From the NCBI GenBank assembly GCA_002454125.1, contig DKII01000031.1, positions 9,531 through 15,539 on the forward strand: a stretch of DNA of 6,009 nt. The letters are read 5' to 3'. The DNA is from Novosphingobium sp. UBA6722 (lineage in GTDB: Bacteria > Pseudomonadota > Alphaproteobacteria > Sphingomonadales > Sphingomonadaceae). Position numbers and translations under genes: made by a program. Shown here one piece after another: positions 1 to 6,009 of this stretch. The notes under the pieces were generated by a model. The model was given only the letters and a program-made list of their open reading frames with translations. It was not told the origin of the DNA and did no database searches. How positions within the stretch are numbered: the stretch's first letter is position 1; every line of letters starts with the position of its first letter.

Positions 1-230
<230 letters not shown>

Positions 231-346
231 TCGGTAGGCTTTCGGGTCAGGAGAGGGCGGCGATTTTGCTGCGCCGCAACATTTGCTGGCGCGCCCCTAG
301 CCGAAAGGGGGCTTCCGGGCAAGTGAATCGGTATCTTGTGCGGTAT

Positions 347-355
347 TGGTATTTT
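347..355 (+). promoter_or_regulatory. Possible extended -10 promoter element of the receptor gene
   Basis: The bases TGGTATTTT fit the extended -10 pattern TGn followed by a hexamer (TATTTT, four of six matches to TATAAT, including the key A at position 2 and T at position 6). It lies in the A/T-rich part of the intergenic region. Transcription would start near 361-363, giving a leader of about 20 bases that includes the ribosome binding site at 370-374. No good -35 hexamer is seen at 16-18 bases upstream, which is tolerable for an extended -10 promoter but keeps confidence low. Confidence 0.3.
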
Positions 356-369
356 GTTTCGTTGCCGCT

Positions 370-374
370 AGAGG
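370..374 (+). promoter_or_regulatory. Ribosome binding site deciding the receptor start at 383
   Basis: AGAGG lies eight bases before the ATG at 383, a normal Shine-Dalgarno match and spacing. It decides between this ATG and the longer open frame that runs back in the same frame to a TTG at 266. The 39 extra residues from 266 would bury the signal peptide behind an unrelated basic segment. Confidence 0.6.
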
Positions 375-382
375 CGCCCGCC

Positions 383-3019
383 ATGAGAAAGCATCTGATC
401 CGCGCCCTGCTGCTTGGCGCCGCCGCCCTTCCCGCAACCGCATACGCTCAGGAAGCGCCGATCGAGGAGGAGGCCCAGCCAGCCCCCGACGCGCCCGAGG
501 CCGCAGAAGGCGAAGGCAACGAGATTGTCGTTACCGCGACCAAGCGTGAACAGACGCTGCAGGACGTGCCGGTGGCCGTCTCGGTCACCACTGCCGAAAC
601 GATCGAGCGCGCCCAGATCCGCGACCTGAAGGACCTGCAGACCCTGGTCCCGGCGCTGCGCGTCACCCAGCTCCAGTCGAGCGCCAACACCAACTTCATC
701 ATCCGCGGCTTCGGCAACGGGGCCAACAATCCGGGCATCGAGCCCTCGGTCGGCGTGTTCGTCGATGGCGTCTATCGCAGCCGCACCGCCGCCCAGATCG
801 GCGACCTGCCCGATGTCCAGCGTGTCGAAGTGCTGCGCGGCCCGCAGTCTACCCTGTTCGGCAAGAACGCCAGCGCCGGCGTGATATCGATGGTCACCCG
901 TGAGCCTTCGTTCAAGTTCAAGGGCAGCGTCGAAGCCAGCTATGGCAATTATGACGCCATGGTCCTCAAGGGCTATGTTACCGGCCCGCTGACCGACAAC
1001 ATCGCCGCCAGTGTCTCGGCCGGGATCAACAAGCGCGATGGCTACGTCACCGACCTTGGCTACAATGGCAAGGCCAACGAGCGTGACCGCTGGTTCGTCC
1101 GCGGCCAGCTGAAGTTCGAACCCAGCGACGCGCTGAAGGTTCGCCTGATCGCCGATTACGACAAGATCGACGAAGTATGCTGCGCCGTCGTCAATGTTCG
1201 CCGCTCGGGCGCGACCACCGCGATCGAGGCGATTGGCGGCCGGGTCAACAATTCGGCCACGCCGTTTGCCGACGTGGCCTATACGAACTTCCCCTCGTCG
1301 AACAAGATCGAGAACTGGGGCCTTTCGGGCCAGGTCGATTACCAGGTTGGCCCGCTCAAGCTGACCTCGATCACCGCCTATCGCAACAGCTCGAGCCTGA
1401 CCAACCAGGACTCCGACTTCACCAGTGCCGACCTGATCGGCCAGAACGTCGGCGATGTGGACATCGGCACCTTCACGCAGGAACTGCGCCTGAACGCCAA
1501 CTTCCTCGATATGTTCGACCTGATGGTGGGCGGGTTCTTCTATGACGAGAACGTCAAGTACAAGAACACGCTGACCTATGGCACGCAGTTCCGCCCCTAT
1601 GTGAACTTGCTGTCGGGCGGGGCGGTGACCCAGCTGGAAACGCTGATCCTGGGTGTTCCGGTGAACACCTTCCAGCGCGCCGGGCAGGGCATGTTCGATG
1701 ACCTGCGGATGGACAACCAGGCCTGGTCGATCTTCGGCAACTTCGACGTCAAGCTGGGTGACAAGCTGACCCTGACGCTGGGCGGCAACTACACCAAGGA
1801 CCGCAAGGACGTCGTCACCAACACCGTCAGCACCGATACCTTCTCGGCGCTGGACTTCGTGGCGATCGGTGGCGGCGTGATCCGCAACACTGTGATCGCG
1901 CAGCAGGTCGGCACGGCGCTTGGCCTGGGTGCTCCGGCCAATGCGACCCAGATTGGCGGGTTCGCCGTGGCCCAGCCGGCGATCTACAGCGCGATCGTCA
2001 GCGGTGCGACCACCTTCGCCAATGCCAACGCGACCAACCCGGCGGTAAATCCGCTGCTCGGCCTGCGTCCGCTGCAGTTCCTGCCGCCGTTCCTCAACAT
2101 CCCGAACGCGGTCGAGAACGGGCAGACCCGCGATGGCAAGTGGACCTGGACCGCGCGCCTGGCCTGGGAAATCACCGATACGGTCAATACCTATCTGTCC
2201 TATGCGACTGGCTTCAAGGCGAGCTCGTTCAATCTCTCGCGCGATAGCCGTCCGCTGGCCAGCGATCTGGCTGCTCTGCGCACCGCCGGGCTGACTGTGC
2301 CGAACCTGACCACCGGTTCGCGCTATGCCGGGCCTGAAAATGCCGAAGTGTTCGAACTCGGCATCAAGGCCAATTGGGGCATCGCCACCGCCAACCTGAC
2401 GCTGTTCAAGCAGACCATCACGGGCTTCCAGTCGAACGTCTTCACCGGCACCGGCTTTGCCCTGGCCAATGCCGGCAAGCAGTCGACCTATGGCATCGAG
2501 TTCGACGGCATGGTCAAGCCGACCGAGGAGCTCAGCCTCAACCTGTCGCTGGTCTATCTCGATCCGAAGTATGACAGCTTCGCCGCATCGGCGGTGGGTG
2601 ACCTGTCGGGCACCCGTCCGGCCGGCATTCCGGGGCTGTCGACCACCATCGGGGCGCAGTGGAACAAGGAACTGGGCAATGGCGACCGTGTGATCCTGCG
2701 CGGTGACTGGCACTACGAATCCGAAGTCCAGATCGCCGAAGGCCTGCCAGCTTTCATCCAGCGCAATGCCCTGGGCCAGGTGGTCTCCTACCAGCCGGCC
2801 TTCGACGCGGCGCGTCCGTTCACCCGCGAAGTGAGCGAGATCAACGCCTCGATCAGCTATGCGATGATGAACGGGATCGAGTTCAGCCTGTGGGGCCGCA
2901 ACCTCACCAACAATCGCTATCTGGTGCAGATCTTCGACTCGGTCGCGCAGTCGGGCTCGGTTTCAGCCTATCCGAACCAGCCGCGCACCTATGGGGCGAC
3001 TGTCCGCTTCAAGTGGTAG
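383..3019 (+). CDS. TonB-dependent outer-membrane receptor, substrate unknown
   Basis: This is an outer-membrane active transporter that takes up a bound substrate using energy from TonB-ExbB-ExbD. The 878-residue product is a normal length for the family. It starts with a signal peptide (residues 1-22, hydrophobic LLLGAAALPATAYA, predicted cleavage before Q23), followed by an acidic Pro/Ala linker (23-46). The TonB box EIVVTAT is at 47-53. The plug domain spans about 58-175 and includes IRGFGNG (107-113), VFVDGVYRSR (125-134) and VEVLRGPQSTLFGKNASAG (148-166). The rest is a 22-strand type barrel ending in VRFKW, with the C-terminal aromatic residue expected for Bam-dependent insertion. A long Ala-rich, mostly uncharged segment (about 490-582) is probably an extracellular loop. 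The only cysteines are the adjacent pair C266-C267. The start is set by the ribosome binding site and signal peptide. A terminator follows, and an exported M16 protease gene lies 109 bp downstream. The substrate cannot be named: siderophores, plant or aromatic compounds, and proteins or peptides are all possible. Confidence 0.96.
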   Translation: MRKHLIRALLLGAAALPATAYAQEAPIEEEAQPAPDAPEAAEGEGNEIVVTATKREQTLQDVPVAVSVTTAETIERAQIRDLKDLQTLVPALRVTQLQSSANTNFIIRGFGNGANNPGIEPSVGVFVDGVYRSRTAAQIGDLPDVQRVEVLRGPQSTLFGKNASAGVISMVTREPSFKFKGSVEASYGNYDAMVLKGYVTGPLTDNIAASVSAGINKRDGYVTDLGYNGKANERDRWFVRGQLKFEPSDALKVRLIADYDKIDEVCCAVVNVRRSGATTAIEAIGGRVNNSATPFADVAYTNFPSSNKIENWGLSGQVDYQVGPLKLTSITAYRNSSSLTNQDSDFTSADLIGQNVGDVDIGTFTQELRLNANFLDMFDLMVGGFFYDENVKYKNTLTYGTQFRPYVNLLSGGAVTQLETLILGVPVNTFQRAGQGMFDDLRMDNQAWSIFGNFDVKLGDKLTLTLGGNYTKDRKDVVTNTVSTDTFSALDFVAIGGGVIRNTVIAQQVGTALGLGAPANATQIGGFAVAQPAIYSAIVSGATTFANANATNPAVNPLLGLRPLQFLPPFLNIPNAVENGQTRDGKWTWTARLAWEITDTVNTYLSYATGFKASSFNLSRDSRPLASDLAALRTAGLTVPNLTTGSRYAGPENAEVFELGIKANWGIATANLTLFKQTITGFQSNVFTGTGFALANAGKQSTYGIEFDGMVKPTEELSLNLSLVYLDPKYDSFAASAVGDLSGTRPAGIPGLSTTIGAQWNKELGNGDRVILRGDWHYESEVQIAEGLPAFIQRNALGQVVSYQPAFDAARPFTREVSEINASISYAMMNGIEFSLWGRNLTNNRYLVQIFDSVAQSGSVSAYPNQPRTYGATVRFKW

Positions 3020-3042
3020 TCTGTCCATCACGGCAAACATGC

Positions 3043-3076
3043 GAAGGGGGCGGGAAACCGCCCCCTTCTGCTTTTT
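3043..3076 (+). terminator. Strong intrinsic terminator after the receptor gene
   Basis: A perfect 11-bp stem (GAAGGGGGCGG at 3043-3053 pairing with 3058-3068) is closed by a GAAA tetraloop at 3054-3057 and followed by TGCTTTTT (3069-3076). This is a textbook rho-independent terminator 24 bases after the stop codon. The opposite strand has no matching T-run, so it should act only on rightward transcription. It separates the receptor transcript from the downstream protease gene. Confidence 0.92.
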
Positions 3077-3116
3077 GGGTTCGGCCTATTCACTGGCCCT
3101 TCACCTTCGCCGCGCC

Positions 3117-3122
3117 TATAGC
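3117..3122 (+). promoter_or_regulatory. Possible -10 element of the M16 protease gene (leaderless start)
   Basis: TATAGC lies six bases before the ATG at 3129. If it is a -10 hexamer, transcription would begin at or next to the A of the start codon, giving a leaderless mRNA. This agrees with the lack of any Shine-Dalgarno sequence before this ATG. No well-spaced -35 is obvious: TTCACT at 3089-3094 is 22 bases away and TTCACC at 3100-3105 only 11. The assignment is inference from position and absence of a ribosome binding site. Confidence 0.25.
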
Positions 3123-3128
3123 CGGGTC

Positions 3129-6009
3129 ATGCGTTTCCCCTTCAGCGCGCTGCGCCGCTTCGCTCTTGTTCTTCCGCTGCTGGCCCTGGGCATCCAGCCG
3201 ATTGCGGCCCAGAACGCCGCCGCCAAGGCGAAGCCGGCCGCCGCGGCGGCCGCCAAGCCTGTTCCCGGCCCGTGGCTCTACCGCGGCAGCGATGTGCCGC
3301 AGGACAAGGAATGGGTCTTTGGTGAGCTGGCCAACGGCGTGCGCTATGCCGTGCGCAAGAACGGCGTACCGCCGGGCCAGGTCGCGATCCGGGTGCGGAT
3401 GGACGTCGGCTCGCTACATGAGCAGGAGAGTGAGCGCGGCTTTGCCCACCTGCTCGAACACCTGGTTTTCCGCCAGTCGCGCTACCTCGCTGAAGGGGCT
3501 GCGATCCCCACCTGGCAGCGGCTGGGGGCCACCTTTGGCAGCGACACCAATGCCGAGACCAGCCCGGTTTCGACCACCTTCAAGCTCGACTTGCCGAACG
3601 CAACCCCGGACAAGCTTGATGAATCGCTGAAGCTCCTTTCGGGGATGATGATCGCCCCGGCGCTGACCGAGGCGAACGTGCGCACCGAAGTGCCGATTGT
3701 CCTGGCTGAAAAGCGCGAGCGCGGCGGCCTGGCCGAACGGGTTGCCGATGCCACGCAGCAGACCCTGTTCGCCGGGCAGCGGCTGGCGATCCGCCCGGTC
3801 ATCGGCACGACCGAAACCTTGCAGGCCGCCAATGAGGCCTCGGTCCGCGCGTTCCACGCGCGCTGGTACCGGCCGGAAAATGCGGTGATTATCGTCGTCG
3901 GCGATGTCGAGACGGCTCAGATCGAAGCCATGGTCCGCCAGCACTTTGCCGATTGGCCAGCGGCGGGCAAGCGCACCCCCGCACCCGCCTTTGGCGATCC
4001 GATCGCTCCGGCCGGCAGCAAGACAGCCAATCCAGTCGGGCCGACCCGCGTGCTGGTAGAACCGGACTTGCCGCGTGGGATCACCTACACCGTCATGCGG
4101 CCTTGGCGCCCGGTTCAGGATACGATCGCCTACAACCAGGGGATCATGCTGGATTCGCTGGCCCAGGCGATCCTCAATCGCCGGCTCGAAACACGGGCGC
4201 GGAGCGGCGGCAGCTTCCTGTTTGCTCAGGTCAATCAGGAAAAGGTTTACCAGTCGGCCGATGCGACCTTTGTCTCGATCACGCCGCTGGACGAGAATTG
4301 GACCAAGTCGCTCAAGGAAGTGCGCGGCGTGATCACCGATGCGCTTGCGACCCCGCCGAGCGAAGACGAGATCGAGCGTGAAGTCGCCGAATTCAACGTC
4401 GCCTTCGAAAGCTCGGTCGAGCAGCGCCGCCTGCTCGCCGGGGCCAAGCTGGCCGATGACATGGTCACCGCGCTCGACATCCGCGAAACGATCGCTTCGC
4501 CCGAAACCGTCTTGCAGATCTTCAACAGCTCGCGCCCGCTGTTCACCCCGCAGGCGGTGCTTGAGCACACCCGCAAACTGTTCAAGGGAACGGTCACGCG
4601 CGCGGTCTATGTGACGCCGAAGGCCGGCGAGGCCGAAGCCGCATCGCTTGCGGCGGCGCTCGCGGCGCCGGCCCTGGCCGACCCCAAGGCGCGGCCGGGC
4701 GGCAAGCCGATTTCCTTTGCCGAAATGCCGGCGATTGGCGAGCCCGGCAAGCTGGTAAGCGAAAGCCCGACCGGGATCCTGGGCATCGAGCAGCTCGAAT
4801 TTGCCAATGGCGTCAAGGTCCTGCTCTGGCCGACCACGGACGAGCCGGGCCGCGTTTCGGTCAAGGTCCGCTTCGGGGCCGGGTACCGCGCTTTCAACGC
4901 CGGCGATGCCGCCTATATCGCGCTGGGCGACATGGCGCTGGTCGGCTCCGGCCAGGGCCAGCTTGGCCAGGAAGAGCTCGATCGGATCAGTACCGGCCGC
5001 AAGATGGGCTATGACTTTGCGATCCAGGACGCCTCGTTCCAGTTTTCGGCCGATACCCGTTCGTCCGACCTGACGGATCAGCTTTACCTCTTCGCGCAGA
5101 AGTTCGCCCAGCCGCGCTGGGATAGCGCGCCGGTGCTGCGCGCCAAGGCAGCGGCGCGGTTGCGTTATGAGAGCTTCTCCGCCTCGCCCCAGGGTGTGCT
5201 GGAACGCGATCTGGACTTCCTGCAACGCGGTCGTGATCCCCGTTTCCGCACGCCAACCCCCCAGGAAGTTGAAGCGGCAACGCCCGATGGTTTCCGCCAG
5301 GTCTGGCAGCCGATCTTGGAACAGGGACCGATCGAGGTGCAGTTGTTCGGCGATTTCACGCGTGAGCAGGCCGTCACCGCGCTGGAACGCAGCTTCGGAG
5401 CGCTTGCACCGCGCCAGCCCTATGCCGAGCCGCTCCAACCAGCCCGGGTGGCAACGCTGCCGCCATCGAGCGAGCCGGTTGCGCTCAGCCATCGCGGCGA
5501 TCCGACCCAGGCGGCGGCGCTGATCAGCTGGCCCACTGGCGGCGGAATGGCCAACATCACGGAGAGCCGCCAGCTTTCGATCCTATCGGACCTGTTCCAG
5601 AACCGCCTACTTGATGCGATGCGGGAAAAGCAGGGCGCAGCCTATGCTCCGCAGGTCTTCAACACCTGGCCGCAGGATCTGGAGAATGGTGGATCGATGA
5701 CCGCGCTGGCTCAGCTTTCGCCATCGGCCGTGCCGGACTTCTTCAAGGCGGCAGAGCAGATCGCCGCCGATCTCGTCGCCCGGCCACCCAGTGCGGATGA
5801 GCTGGAACGCGTGGTTGAGCCGCTGCGCCAGCAGATCTCGCGCGCCAGCACCAGCAGCACCTTCTTCATGTTCCAGCTGGAAGGAGCCACCAGCGATCCG
5901 GCCAAGTTCGATGGGCTGCGCACACTCTTGCCGGACTATACCCGCACCACGCCGGAGCAGATGCAGGCGCTGGCCCGCAAGTATCTGCAGCCCGGCCGCT
6001 CGTGGCGGG
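3129..6009 (+). CDS. Exported M16-family zinc metallopeptidase, PqqL/FusC-like (3' end beyond window)
   Basis: This is a probable periplasmic zinc protease that degrades peptides or small proteins inside a clam-shell chamber. The frame is open from ATG 3129 to the window edge (960 complete codons). A signal peptide covers residues 1-27 (basic RR, then FALVLPLLALGI, cleavage near AA-Q28), followed by an Ala/Lys/Pro linker (28-48). The catalytic domain has the inverted zinc motif H107-L-L-E110-H111 with the distal glutamates E187 and E194 in EVPIVLAE. The second domain begins near FHARWYRPENAVIIVVGDV (242-260). The third domain restarts at FANGVKVLLW (558-567) but has LGDMALVGSG where a zinc motif would sit, so it is non-catalytic. 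The fourth holds the substrate-binding R832 and Y839 in MREKQGAAY. E. coli PqqL (about 930 residues) has this layout, and its C-terminus suggests only about ten residues are missing here. No cysteine occurs in the visible protein. No Shine-Dalgarno sequence precedes the start, but the signal peptide supports it. The upstream neighbour is a TonB-dependent receptor, as in FusA/FusC. The substrate is unknown. Confidence 0.95.
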   Translation, partial: MRFPFSALRRFALVLPLLALGIQPIAAQNAAAKAKPAAAAAAKPVPGPWLYRGSDVPQDKEWVFGELANGVRYAVRKNGVPPGQVAIRVRMDVGSLHEQESERGFAHLLEHLVFRQSRYLAEGAAIPTWQRLGATFGSDTNAETSPVSTTFKLDLPNATPDKLDESLKLLSGMMIAPALTEANVRTEVPIVLAEKRERGGLAERVADATQQTLFAGQRLAIRPVIGTTETLQAANEASVRAFHARWYRPENAVIIVVGDVETAQIEAMVRQHFADWPAAGKRTPAPAFGDPIAPAGSKTANPVGPTRVLVEPDLPRGITYTVMRPWRPVQDTIAYNQGIMLDSLAQAILNRRLETRARSGGSFLFAQVNQEKVYQSADATFVSITPLDENWTKSLKEVRGVITDALATPPSEDEIEREVAEFNVAFESSVEQRRLLAGAKLADDMVTALDIRETIASPETVLQIFNSSRPLFTPQAVLEHTRKLFKGTVTRAVYVTPKAGEAEAASLAAALAAPALADPKARPGGKPISFAEMPAIGEPGKLVSESPTGILGIEQLEFANGVKVLLWPTTDEPGRVSVKVRFGAGYRAFNAGDAAYIALGDMALVGSGQGQLGQEELDRISTGRKMGYDFAIQDASFQFSADTRSSDLTDQLYLFAQKFAQPRWDSAPVLRAKAAARLRYESFSASPQGVLERDLDFLQRGRDPRFRTPTPQEVEAATPDGFRQVWQPILEQGPIEVQLFGDFTREQAVTALERSFGALAPRQPYAEPLQPARVATLPPSSEPVALSHRGDPTQAAALISWPTGGGMANITESRQLSILSDLFQNRLLDAMREKQGAAYAPQVFNTWPQDLENGGSMTALAQLSPSAVPDFFKAAEQIAADLVARPPSADELERVVEPLRQQISRASTSSTFFMFQLEGATSDPAKFDGLRTLLPDYTRTTPEQMQALARKYLQPGRSWR

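Larger units (their letters stand above)
231..382. promoter_or_regulatory. Divergent intergenic region between typA and the receptor gene
   Basis: These 152 bases must carry the promoters for both divergent genes. The typA-proximal two thirds is GC-rich. The stretch 324-360 is clearly more A/T-rich than its surroundings and contains GGTAT three times (330-334, 342-346, 348-352), which suits a promoter for the rightward gene. A 7-bp direct repeat TTTGCTG lies at 265-271 and 282-288. A small hairpin is possible with CCCCT at 294-298 and AGGGG at 306-310. No convincing -35/-10 pair was found for typA on the minus strand, and no recognisable Fur-type operator was seen. Assigning regulatory meaning to the repeats is inference. 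Confidence 0.5.

Noticed and set aside
293..312. A small hairpin (GCCCCT with AGGGGGC) in the divergent spacer, considered as a terminator.
   Set aside because: The perfect stem is only five base pairs, no T-run follows on either strand, and no gene ends nearby to need termination.
266..382. N-terminal extension of the receptor to a TTG codon at 266.
   Set aside because: The 39 extra residues are unlike any signal sequence and would displace the real one. ATG 383 has a well-placed AGAGG and is followed directly by a normal signal peptide.
368..2713. A 781-codon open frame on the minus strand, opposite the receptor gene.
   Set aside because: It lies antisense inside a gene with clear signal peptide, TonB box, plug and barrel motifs. 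Its translation is rich in Arg, Gly, Ala, His and Asp with no recognisable domain, as expected when high-GC codon bias removes stops from the opposite strand.
3235..3252. An 18-bp perfect palindrome of G and C near the start of the protease gene.
   Set aside because: It lies inside codons for the Ala-rich linker after the signal peptide (residues 36-42) and is explained by alternating GCC and GCG alanine codons. No regulatory role need be assumed.
2890..3630. A 246-codon plus-strand open frame bridging the receptor end and the protease start, which might be read as a separate gene or fusion.
   Set aside because: It runs out of frame through the conserved receptor C-terminus, the terminator hairpin and the protease catalytic domain. 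Its product has no family features.
3414..5492. A 692-codon open frame on the minus strand, opposite the M16 protease gene.
   Set aside because: It is antisense to a continuous reading frame with intact zinc and substrate-binding motifs. The product is Arg/Gly/Asp-rich and low in recognisable structure, so it is a GC-bias shadow.

Overview
The window looks like chromosomal DNA of a high-GC Gram-negative alphaproteobacterium, most probably a sphingomonad (Sphingomonadales: Sphingomonas, Novosphingobium, Erythrobacter or relatives). The evidence is the strong G/C preference at third codon positions, and a large TonB-dependent receptor of the type these bacteria carry in many copies, with the plug phrase FGKNASAG and the barrel phrase YATGFKASSFN. 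The genus assignment is inference from remembered family style, not from a search.

Layout: (1) Positions 1-230, minus strand: the first 76 codons of typA/bipA, a ribosome-associated translational GTPase, cut by the left window edge. (2) Positions 231-382: a 152-bp divergent intergenic region holding a possible extended -10 promoter, a good ribosome binding site for the rightward gene, and small repeats that could be operator-like. (3) Positions 383-3019, plus strand: a complete 878-residue outer-membrane TonB-dependent receptor with signal peptide, TonB box, plug and barrel. (4) Positions 3043-3076: a very strong intrinsic terminator. (5) Positions 3129-6009, plus strand: an exported M16-family zinc metallopeptidase of the four-domain PqqL/FusC layout. 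Its 960 visible residues probably lack only about ten at the C-terminus.

The most interesting reading is the pairing of an outer-membrane importer with a periplasmic M16 protease. In Pectobacterium, FusA (receptor) and FusC (M16 protease) import and cleave ferredoxin for iron. In E. coli, the receptor YncD is associated with the M16 protease PqqL. The two genes here could form a comparable protease-associated import system with an unknown protein or peptide substrate. Against a simple operon stands the strong terminator between them, so the protease gene probably has its own promoter and may be leaderless. The typA gene is a housekeeping neighbour with no evident functional link. No tRNA, rRNA, CRISPR array, insertion sequence or phage gene was seen, and no reading frame in the visible genes is broken.
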